Shown here one piece after another: positions 14,313-20,798 of a stretch of 29,134 nucleotides of DNA (position 1 is the stretch's first letter; every line of letters begins with the position of its first letter). Both the position numbers and the translations under genes were made by a program. Below the pieces are notes generated by a model that saw only the letters and a program-made list of their open reading frames with translations, had not been told where the DNA came from and made no database searches. The stretch is taken from contig JBKPDY010000032.1 of the NCBI GenBank assembly GCA_046728155.1, positions 1-29,134 of the forward strand, given 5' to 3'. Origin of the DNA: CAWDLX01 sp046728155 (GTDB lineage Bacteria; Actinomycetota; Actinomycetes; Mycobacteriales; Micromonosporaceae).

Positions 14313-15200
14313 ATGACCCGCACGCACGAACCGGTGGCGGTGCTCGGCATCGGAGCAATGGGGCATGGGATAGCAGCCAGTGCATTGCGGGCTGGCATAC
14401 CGACCATCGTCTGGAACCGCGATCCTGGGGCGACCGCCGATCTCGCGCGGATGGGGGCCGACGTCGCGCGGACCGCGAGCGATGCGGCTGCGCGGGCCGG
14501 GATCGTCGTCACGATGGTCACCGACTCCGACGCCGTGCTGTCGATCGCCCGTGATCAAGGTGTGTTGGACGCGATGCGAAGGGGCACCATCTGGGCGCAG
14601 ATGAGCACGATCGGGGTGGCCGGCACAAACCGCGTCACCGACCTCGTCCAATCGCGGCGCCCTGACGTGATTCTTCTTGATGCACCGGTTGCGGGGAGCC
14701 GGGAGCCGGCTGAGCAGGGTGAGCTGACCATCTTCGCCTCGGGACCGGATGAGGCTCGCCCGCGTGTGGCCGCGTTCTTCGATGCTGTGGGTCAACGGAC
14801 GATCTGGGTCGGTCCGGTCGGAGCCGGCTCCCGTTTGAAGCTGGTGAATAACACTTGGATCGCGTTCGCGACGGATGCGATCGCCAACTCTCTCGCGATC
14901 GCCCACCGGTTGGGCCTGTCGACCAATACCGTCGTCACCGCACTGAGCGGAGGGACGCTGGTGTCTCCGTGGCAGGAGGCGAAACTGCGTCGCATCGCCG
15001 AGGGCGACTTCTCGGCCGAGTTCAGACTGTCGCTGGCCCTGAAGGATGTGCACCTGGCACTCGAGGCCGCCTACGACGAACGGCTCGCGGCCCTGGCCGG
15101 CCTGGCCGAGGAGTGGGAGCAGGCCGTTGCCGCGGGTCTCGGCGACCAGGACCTGACCGCCGTCGCCCGCGTGCTCGAGCCGCAAGGCGCCTCGCCGTGA
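14313..15200 (+). CDS. NAD(P)-dependent beta-hydroxyacid dehydrogenase family protein
   Basis: ATG 14313 has GGGGAGGG at a good distance; an in-frame TTG at 14292 would place the ribosome site inside the gene. The 295-residue product has AVLGIGAMGHGIAASALRAG (Rossmann, about 10-29), VTMVTDSDAVLSIARDQG, LDAPVAGSREPAEQGELT and GAGSRLKLVNNTW with the family's catalytic Lys and Asn. It belongs with 3-hydroxyisobutyrate/glyoxylate-type dehydrogenases. These oxidise a small beta-hydroxy acid or reduce its aldehyde, and substrate cannot be read from sequence. The stop overlaps the GTG of the following LLM oxidoreductase pseudogene (GTGA), so the two were a coupled operon before the second gene died. 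Confidence 0.88.
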   Translation: MTRTHEPVAVLGIGAMGHGIAASALRAGIPTIVWNRDPGATADLARMGADVARTASDAAARAGIVVTMVTDSDAVLSIARDQGVLDAMRRGTIWAQMSTIGVAGTNRVTDLVQSRRPDVILLDAPVAGSREPAEQGELTIFASGPDEARPRVAAFFDAVGQRTIWVGPVGAGSRLKLVNNTWIAFATDAIANSLAIAHRLGLSTNTVVTALSGGTLVSPWQEAKLRRIAEGDFSAEFRLSLALKDVHLALEAAYDERLAALAGLAEEWEQAVAAGLGDQDLTAVARVLEPQGASP

Positions 15201-15802
15201 CGCAAGTCGGCTACACCATGATGTGCGAACAGGCCGGCCCGAAGTAGTTGGTCCGGGACGTGGCACTAGCCGAGGACGCCGGCTTCGACTTCGCCGTCAT
15301 CAGCGACCACTATTTCCCATGGCTGGACGCCCAGGGCCACTCCCCTACGCGTGGAGCGTGCTCGGCGCCGCTGCCCAGGCCACCGACCACATCCCGCTGG
15401 TGACGTACGTGACCTGCCCGATCATTCGGTACCACCCGGCCATCGTCGCTCAGAAGGCGGCGACCATGCAGCTGTTGTCGGACGGCCGTTTCACGCTAGG
15501 GCTCGGCTCAGGCGAAAACCTCAACGAACATGTCGTCGGCGGAGGCCCATGGTCGGGCGACGCCACGAGATGCTCGCCGAAGCCGTCGAGATCATCCGCG
15601 CACTGTGGGCTGGAGGCATGGTCACCCACCAGGGCAACCATTTCGAGGTCGAGCGAGCGCGGGTATGGGACCTGCCGGACTCGTCCCCACCGATCGGCAT
15701 CGCTGTGTCAGGCCCAGCCAGTTGCCGCCTCGCCGGCCAGCGGGCCGACGTGATGATCGCGGTCGAGCCGCGGGCCGAACTGGGCCAGATGTTCGACGCT
15801 GC
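15197..15802 (+). pseudogene. Broken F420-type LLM-class oxidoreductase
   Basis: Read across frames this is clearly a bacterial-luciferase-like, F420-linked enzyme (TIGR03557-like): VGYTMMCEQAGPK, LAEDAGFDFAVISDHYFPW, YAWSVLGAAAQATDHIPLVT, YHPAIVAQKAATMQLLSDGR, LGLGSGENLNEHVVGGG, RHEMLAEAVEIIRALWAGG, PPIGIAVSGPAS. It carries an in-frame TAG at codon 17 (15245-15247), in a position where I expect Gln. It also has a one-base loss at 15344-15345 between HSP and YAW, and a frame change between 15541 and 15565. It ends abruptly at MFDA, about two-thirds of the usual length (about 320), where ltrA sequence begins. These enzymes move hydride between F420 and an alcohol, sugar or other substrate. The gene is not functional as read. 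Confidence 0.85.
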
Positions 15803-16829
15803 ACGGCCACGACGACGCCCGGGCCCGCAACACATTCCTGCTGCAGATCCTGGTGCTCGTCGCGATCGGTGCCTGCATCCCCGAGGCAGGGGGGCGCGCG
15901 GGACGGCGTTCGCCGTAGCCGCGGGGGTGGTGTTCGCGGTGCTGGCCGTGCTCTGGCTACTGGCCGCGCGCGGCGACCGCCCGGAGTACCGCCGATCAAG
16001 CCGACTGTTCGTCGGCGGGACAGCCGCCTGTGCGGTCCTGCTGGCCGGCAGCGCCCTGCTACCGGCGAGCGCCCGTGTGCCGGCGTGGGGCCTGATCGAC
16101 GCAGCCTACTTCGCCGGACTCGCCGCCGTGATCCTGACGGCCACCCCTACGGTGGCGGCCGCCCTGACCATCACCGACGCGCTCATCGAACGGTTCGGGC
16201 TGCTCACCATCATCGTGCTCGGCGAAACCGTCACCGGTGTCGTCGACGGACTGGCTGGGCAGCCGGTCAGCGGACTGACCCTCAGCGTCGGGCTCGTCGC
16301 CGTCGTGGTTGGCTTCGGCGCCTGGTGGACATACTTCGACTTCGCCGGACACCGGAATCCCCGATCGAACCCGACAACCACCCTGCAGTGGATACTCGGC
16401 CACCTGCCGCTGACCGCCGCGATCGCAGCAATGGGCGCCGCGATGGTGAGCCTGGTAGAAAACGCCGATGACGGCCGCACACCAGCCGCCACCGCGTGGG
16501 TGCTAAGTGCGGGCGCCGCCGTGGTGCTGTGCGCGGCGATGCTGATATCTGCCAGCCTGCAAGCCTGGCACGACGACCGCGGCCTGTACCGGCTGCTCGC
16601 CTACACCTGCGTCGCCGTGGCCGTGGCCTGCCTTGCCCTCGGTGCCACACGGCCCGCCCCGCTCGTGCTCGCTCTCGCCCTCGTGCTCCTGCTCAGCATC
16701 CCCTGGGTACTCGCCGTCGCACATCGTCTGAGCGACGTCGCCGACCCGGCCCACCGAGTGACCCACTCGCCTCCAACCACACCCCACAACGAGTCTTCGC
16801 ATGCCAAGACGCTATTTGGTAATGAATAG
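15803..16829 (+). pseudogene. ltrA: 5'-truncated, frameshifted LtrA-like membrane protein
   Basis: From 15805 the sequence reads GHDDARARNTFLLQILVLVA, which lies well inside LtrA (low-temperature-requirement A) proteins, then shifts frame near a six-G run (15886-15891) and continues GTAFAVAAGVVFAVLAVLW. The rest is a multi-span protein with ALIERFGLLTIIVLGE, GFGAWWTYFDFAGHR, ILGHLPLTAAIAAMGAAMVS and several later helices, ending at 16829. The N-terminal section with the family's first helices is missing, replaced by the LLM fragment. The RHEML frame of the LLM remnant is the same frame as the LtrA body, so one uninterrupted ORF (ATG 15549 to 16829) spans the junction with about 30 out-of-frame codons. 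The role of LtrA is poorly known. Confidence 0.8.
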
Positions 16830-17892
16830 GGTTTTCGTTTAGCTTCTGGCGACTGGCTGACGATGTCGTCATCGGCGGCCGTTCGCCTGGATTCTCGGCG
16901 TCGGCGTGTTCTTCCTGTTCATCTACACGACCAACCGCAGCGGTGGCGGCAACGGGCCGGCCGGCGTTTCCGTCCTCTTTGGATCGATCTCCGGTATCTC
17001 CGCGAGCCGGGCCGCGAAGCCGGTCCACGACCGGTGGCCAGGCATGGCGCCACTTCGCCAGACATCAAACTCGCGGGTGTTGCGCTGCCGCCGGTCGACC
17101 ACAGCGGCTTCGCAGTCGGCTTCGATAACGCCGATGGGCCGAGCTTCACTCGGCGCGCGACGCTGCCTCATCTCCAGCTCCGTGAGGCGCTGGCGCGGTA
17201 CGTTCTGGCTCGGCTTGCTTCCCGGTACGGCAGTCCCGATCACTGGCGACGGCAGCCGGCAGCAGGTCGTCGTCCATAGTGGACGACCTCGACCAACCCC
17301 ACGGCCCGGCCTGGGCGCCAAACACCCTCATATCGAACTGGACCGCGGGCAGCCCACTGATCGAGATCAACTTTCATGCCACTCCGGCCCAGGTCGCTAT
17401 CCGCTGGTGACGGAGTTGCCCATGGCGACGGTTCGGTCATCGTCGATCAACTGGCATTGAGCCCCGTATTCGTGCCTCATCACGGTCTCCACGTGCATTA
17501 CGTCGCCCGGGAACCCGAGGGAGGGACGGCTGAGGCGCTCGAGAGGGTCGACATGCTCGTCACCGACGGTTACGTCGATGCTGGCCAGGTTGTCGCGCGG
17601 CTGCTCCTCCGAGCGCACACCGATGATCGAGGATCATCGCACCCGGTCGTCCAAGGATCCAGGCGAGCGCGACCTACGCCGGCGACCAGCCTCCCACCTA
17701 TGCTGAGGAGATCACCTGCCCGGTGTGCGGCGCGCGTCTCGGCGGCTTGAGATTGGCATTCACGGGTCAGTTTGGACGTGCGCAACCATGCGACCTCACA
17801 TTTCGGCGAGGCCTGGTCAGCCTGTCCGAACTCTGCCCGGTCGTGCCCCCACAGTTGCGCGTTCGCCCCGCCCGTTGGAGCAGAATGGCCGA
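16830..17892. other. 1.06-kb stretch of unassigned coding scraps
   Basis: No complete gene is supported. Several short plus-strand pieces look like remnants. Bases 16880-17045 encode ILGVGVFFLFIYTTNRSGG and VSVLFGSISGIS, recalling part of a metal-ABC-type membrane permease (weak). Bases 17279-17410 are a 43-codon ORF from GTG ending FHATPAQVAIRW. Bases 17655-17860 encode TYAEEITCPVCGARLGG, a zinc-ribbon-like CPVC, with no start. They occupy different frames with stops between. The minus frame 17397-17618 overlapping 17376-17650 is also open, and I cannot choose between strands there. Decay of several genes is the likeliest explanation. Confidence 0.4.
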
Positions 17893-18708
17893 ATGGATCT
17901 GGGATTGCGTGACAGGGTCTACCTGGTGACCGGCGGCAGCCGCGGTCTTGGATTCGCCGCAGCCCAGGCACTCGTCACAGACGGGGCGCGGGTCGTACTC
18001 AGTGCTCCCCACGAGGCCTCAGCCGCTGCGGCCGCGGCCCGACTCGCGCAGAATGCGACCACGCTTGACGTCGCCACGTCGGTCGCCGCCGATAATTCCG
18101 ATCCCGCTACCCCGGGCCGGCTCATCGCGGCCGCTAAGGACCGTTTTGGCCGCCTGGATGGTGCGCTGATCAGCGTGGGCGGAACGCCAGGAGGGACGGT
18201 GGCCAGCACGACGGACGAGGCGTGGAGGTCGGCGTTCGAGAGTGTCTTCCTCGGTGCTGTACGGCTGGCGCGGGTGCTCGCGGCAGATCTGAGCGGACAA
18301 TGCGAAGGCGATCCGGTGACCAACTCGGTCACCGGGACGGGCGGATCGGTGGTCTTCGTGCTGGCCTCGTCCGTGCGCGTGCCGCTTCCGGAACTCGCCA
18401 TCTCCAACGGGCTGTTCCCAGGCCTCGCCGGTGTGGTGAAGATGCTCGCCGGCGAACTCGGCCCGGCCGGAGTACGGATCAACGGGCTGCTTCCGGTCAG
18501 GATCGCCACCGACAGGGTCCGTGAGCTTGATGCCCTCCGCGGCGATCCCGATGCGGAGCGTGCCCGCCAGTCCTCGCACATCCCACTGCGCAGGTACGGC
18601 GAGCCCGAGGAGTTCGGGCGAGTTGCCGCATTCCTGCTCTCCCCGGCCGCGTCGTTCATCACGGGAGCGATGATCCCGGTTGATGGCGGAGCCATCGCCT
18701 CAATCTGA
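17893..18708 (+). CDS. Short-chain dehydrogenase/reductase lacking the Tyr/Lys pair
   Basis: ATG 17893 starts a 271-residue SDR; the longer in-frame start at 17725 adds non-SDR sequence. LVTGGSRGLGFAAAQALV (11-28) is the NAD(P) site, LISVGGTPGG replaces NNAG, VVFVLASSVRVPLPELAISN (153-172) holds the expected Ser159/160, and INGLLPVRIATDRV and SFITGAMIPVDGGA (254-267) match the C-terminal part of FabG-like SDRs. The YxxxK catalytic pair expected about 13 residues after the Ser is not present (ISNGLFPG instead). From memory, a divergent SDR subgroup shares this LALSN-type replacement, so it may be a family trait rather than damage. It may bind nucleotide without ordinary ketoreductase chemistry. 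GGAG lies about twelve bases upstream of the ATG. Confidence 0.88.
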   Translation: MDLGLRDRVYLVTGGSRGLGFAAAQALVTDGARVVLSAPHEASAAAAAARLAQNATTLDVATSVAADNSDPATPGRLIAAAKDRFGRLDGALISVGGTPGGTVASTTDEAWRSAFESVFLGAVRLARVLAADLSGQCEGDPVTNSVTGTGGSVVFVLASSVRVPLPELAISNGLFPGLAGVVKMLAGELGPAGVRINGLLPVRIATDRVRELDALRGDPDAERARQSSHIPLRRYGEPEEFGRVAAFLLSPAASFITGAMIPVDGGAIASI

Positions 18709-19071
18709 GCACGCAGTCGCCCGCACACACGCCAGAACCACACGGGTACCACGACCGCGATAACGACGGCATCGCATGCGAGTAGACCCTGGTTGGGACG
18801 TCGCGGTCGTGCGGCGGGCGGCCGGGCGCGGCCGGTGACTGCGGTACGAAGTGTAGTGTCCTTCCGCCGGAAACCATTGCGGACAGGTGCTGCCACCAGC
18901 CGGCGACAGGTCCTCAAGTGATTCGGGCACGGCCGCGTGAGTTTGACGACCGCCGCGCCTTTATCGGAGCAGGTCGACGCTGCTGGCGCAGTGTTGGCAC
19001 TCGAATCCTGCGCTATTCGGCTCGGCCCTCGTCCGTCGTATTGGCCTGATCCGCCACGTGGACGGACCGGC
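18709..19071. other. 363-bp spacer, nothing supported
   Basis: The stretch lies between the SDR stop and the kdp fragments. Small open frames exist on both strands, but none has a family match, a ribosome site or consistent third-position bias. It may include rearranged DNA, since the kdpB shard begins at its right end. Confidence 0.5.
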
Positions 19072-19128
19072 AAGCTGGCCCTCATCCGCACCGAGCAGGA
19101 GGGCGGCCGGCTGGTGGCCATGACCGGC
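19072..19128 (+). pseudogene. Inverted shard of kdpB
   Basis: The plus strand encodes KLALIRTEQEGGRLVAMTG over 19 codons. In KdpB (the P-type ATPase subunit of the Kdp potassium pump) this string directly precedes the hinge motif TGDGTNDAPAL. Here it changes to GGRTR at the point where minus-strand kdpA homology begins. No other part of kdpB is present. In an intact operon kdpB follows kdpA on the same strand, so this piece is inverted relative to its neighbour. It is far too short to be functional. Confidence 0.62.
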
Positions 19129-19594
19129 GGGCGAACCCGCGCACCAGCGCCACCGCCACCGCGATGCCGACCGCCGCCGAGACGAAGTTCTGCACGGCGA
19201 GCCCAGCCATCTGCACCAGATGCCCCATCGTCGACTCGCCCGAGTACCACTGCCAGTTCGTGTTGGTCACGAAGCTGACTGCGGTGTTCCATGCACCCGA
19301 CGGGGAGACGGCCGGAAAGCCCAGCGACAGCCATAGGTAGTTCTGCAGCCGCAGGAAGGCGTAGAGGAAGAGTATCGAGACGGCCGAGAAAGCGAGCAGG
19401 CTGCGGGCGTAGACCGACCACGACTGGTCGCCGTCCGGGTTGACGCCGATCGCCCGGTAGATGACCCGTTCGGCCCGTGAGTGCTTCGTCGAGCTGACCA
19501 CCCGGTACATGTAGTCGCCCAGCGGCTTGTACGCCAGAGCTAGGGCCACGACCAGGGCAAGAATGAAGAGAATGCCGGCCGCCGGATCGCTCAT
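19082..19594 (-). pseudogene. kdpA: KdpA, truncated after first quarter
   Basis: The ATG at 19594 overlaps the kdpF stop. About 156 residues match the start of KdpA, the K+-translocating subunit: GDYMYRV, ERVIYRAIGVNPDGDQSW, FPAVSPSGAWNTAVSFVTNT and NWQWYSGESTMGHLVQM. SFVTNTNWQWYSGE is the first potassium-filter loop. Homology ends at ALVRGFAR near 19130. Fourteen junk codons follow, antisense to the kdpB shard, before the stop at 19082. Full KdpA has about 550 residues, so three of its four filter repeats and most helices are missing and the pump cannot form from this locus. The rest of kdpA, kdpC and kdpDE are absent from the window. Confidence 0.86.
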
Positions 19595-19683
19595 CAGAAC
19601 CGTTCCGGGAACAACAGGGCCGCCACGAGAAACACCGTCAATGCGGCCGCGATGACAAGACCGGCGACGTTCGCGACGCTCAC
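19594..19683 (-). CDS. kdpF: KdpF, small subunit of the Kdp potassium ATPase
   Basis: GTG 19683 opens a 29-residue single-span peptide, VSVANVAGLVIAAALTVF and then LVAALLFPERF, with the LxxPERF ending typical of KdpF. KdpF stabilises the KdpABC complex in the membrane. Its start overlaps the upstream 27-residue ORF (GTGA) and its stop overlaps kdpA's ATG (TGATG), so translation is coupled through the whole unit. It looks intact, but its partner KdpA is truncated here. Confidence 0.76.
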   Translation of the reverse strand: MSVANVAGLVIAAALTVFLVAALLFPERF

Positions 19684-19763
19684 AGTCTCGCCATCGCTCG
19701 CACGGCCAGGGCTAGGGCACCGAATAGCACGACCGTCAACAGCACGAAAGCCACATCAGGCAT
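19680..19763 (-). CDS. 27-residue single-span peptide in the kdp operon
   Basis: ATG 19763 is preceded by GAGGAGGAG at ideal spacing and encodes MPDVAFVLLTVVLFGALALA followed by a short basic end. Similar unnamed small membrane peptides occur, from memory, just before kdpF in other actinobacterial kdp operons. Its start overlaps the 3' end of the DUF4118 gene and its stop overlaps kdpF, so four genes form one tightly coupled cistron series. The function is unknown; a Kdp assembly or accessory role is a guess from position. Confidence 0.6.
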   Translation of the reverse strand: MPDVAFVLLTVVLFGALALAVRAMARL

Positions 19764-20271
19764 CGCGCGTCTCCTCCTCGTCGAATATGTGAACCACAGT
19801 GGGCATCAACTGGTGCAGAGTCGGCAGCCTTCCTCTGCGCCGTGACGAGTCAGCGCGCTCGACCTTCGACAAGTCCGCTGCCGGCGCCCGATGTACCCGG
19901 TCGGGGTGCTGTAGAGCACCAGACCGGAGCTGCCGGGACGAGCGGTAGCCGTCACCGATCAGGCGGCCCAACGTCACAGCCGCGGCGATACCGACGACGC
20001 GGCTAAGATCGGCTCCGCCGTGCCACGAGAGCTCACCCAACTGGTTGACCAGGAACCCGTCGAACACCAGGTAGCCGATCACGCCGACCGTGACCGCGGC
20101 CGCCCACACGTCCGCGATGGCAGTGAAGACAAAAACCGTCACCACGAGCACGCCGAAGCGCAGAGCGGCGTCCGTGGCCGGCATCGCAGACGCGATGAAC
20201 CCGGCCGCTATGACGGCGAGCGATCCGACTCCGACGAAGATCCCTTGCGGCCGCGAGCGGTTTGAGGTCAC
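19756..20271 (-). CDS. DUF4118-like membrane protein at head of kdp operon
   Basis: GTG 20271 gives 171 residues. Four hydrophobic spans fill residues 10-110, including LRFGVLVVTVFVFTAIADVW, VGVIGYLVFDGFLVNQLGEL and VVGIAAAVTLGRLIGDGYR. This is the pattern of the KdpD-type membrane domain (DUF4118) without a kinase. The cytoplasmic tail (110-171) is charged and ends EEETRDA, overlapping the next ORF. DUF4118 proteins of this sort stand first in some actinobacterial kdp loci and may sense potassium or turgor, but no catalytic domain is present. AGGCGA upstream is a weak ribosome site. Confidence 0.7.
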   Translation of the reverse strand: MTSNRSRPQGIFVGVGSLAVIAAGFIASAMPATDAALRFGVLVVTVFVFTAIADVWAAAVTVGVIGYLVFDGFLVNQLGELSWHGGADLSRVVGIAAAVTLGRLIGDGYRSSRQLRSGALQHPDRVHRAPAADLSKVERADSSRRRGRLPTLHQLMPTVVHIFDEEETRDA

Positions 20272-20321
20272 GTCGCCTAGTCAAGGTCGGCCCCGACCCG
20301 CACAACAGGTGTCCTGACAGT

Positions 20322-20354
20322 TTCTTGACGCCTACTGCCCCGTTCTTGATGCCT
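20322..20354 (-). promoter_or_regulatory. 21-bp-spaced direct repeat upstream of kdp genes
   Basis: TTCTTGACGCCT (20322-20333) and TTCTTGATGCCT (20343-20354) differ at one base and lie exactly 21 bp apart, two helical turns. They are 51-83 bases before the GTG of the DUF4118 gene. OmpR-class response regulators such as KdpE bind direct repeats in this kind of position, so a KdpE-type site is a fair guess. No KdpD/KdpE gene is in the window. Confidence 0.36.
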
Positions 20355-20488
20355 TGTTAACGGTGCCAGTATCGCGAGCCAGCTCCGGCTCGGCGCCAAA
20401 GGACATGAAGATCGTCCCCTAGAGTGGTAGATGCGCCAAGATCAGCGAGCACCGACCCAGAAGCACACTCGATTGCCAAGCTCCACTT

Positions 20489-20520
20489 GATCCGTTACGG
20501 ATCGGCTCCACCCGATCCGT
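20489..20520 (+). promoter_or_regulatory. Two mutually exclusive hairpins (GATCCGT family)
   Basis: The motif GATCCGT occurs three times in alternating orientation: 20489-20495, reversed as ACGGATC at 20497-20503, and again at 20514-20520. The first two make a perfect 15-base palindrome with a single central T. The second and third, extended to ACGGATCGG (20497-20505) and CCGATCCGT (20512-20520), make a 9-bp stem with a six-base loop. The middle arm cannot pair with both. On DNA this could instead be three half-sites for a dimeric regulator. Confidence 0.42.
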
Positions 20521-20527
20521 GACACAT

Positions 20528-20571
20528 GGGCTAGTCGAGGGCTAGCCGGGGGCTAGCCGGGGGCTAGCCGA
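20528..20571. repeat. Four tandem 11-bp repeats (GGGCTAGCCGG)
   Basis: Units begin at 20528, 20539, 20550 and 20561. The second and third are identical (GGGCTAGCCGG), the last differs in its final base, and the first differs at two positions (GGGCTAGTCGA). Each of the last three units contains the palindrome GGCTAGCC. An 11-bp step keeps copies on nearly the same face of the helix. The array ends 227 bases before the hydrolase ATG. Confidence 0.75.
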
Positions 20572-20798
20572 CCTTACTGCTGCCGCGGACCGCGCCGTGC
20601 GCCGTGCGCGAAATTCTTGCCGCTGGCTACCAACAACATCTGGTCATGCCGGATCGAGGACGCTCTGTCGATCGGTGCGCTGGTGGGTCGCCGAAGAGTT
20701 GGGATCTAGTTCGTGGTAGGGCTAGGCTGCCGATTGGTGTGCCGGGAAGCCTGGTCGGCGGCAATTGCCGCGGAATCGCGACTACCTGGAGGCGGCCC

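Larger units (their letters stand above)
20272..20798. other. 527-bp divergent spacer between kdp and hydrolase units
   Basis: The spacer holds the kdp-side direct repeat (20322-20354), overlapping hairpins (20489-20520) and an 11-bp tandem array (20528-20571), each listed separately. The 195 bases before the hydrolase ATG are in frame with it but not protein-like, so I treat them as leader. Confidence 0.5.

Noticed and set aside
15530..16471. 313-codon plus ORF over the LLM/ltrA region
   Set aside because: Arg/Pro-rich frame without motifs; LtrA is readable in another frame.
17919..19421. 500-codon minus-strand ORF covering the SDR gene
   Set aside because: It is antisense to a clear SDR, serine/alanine/arginine-rich and without motifs; a typical high-GC shadow.
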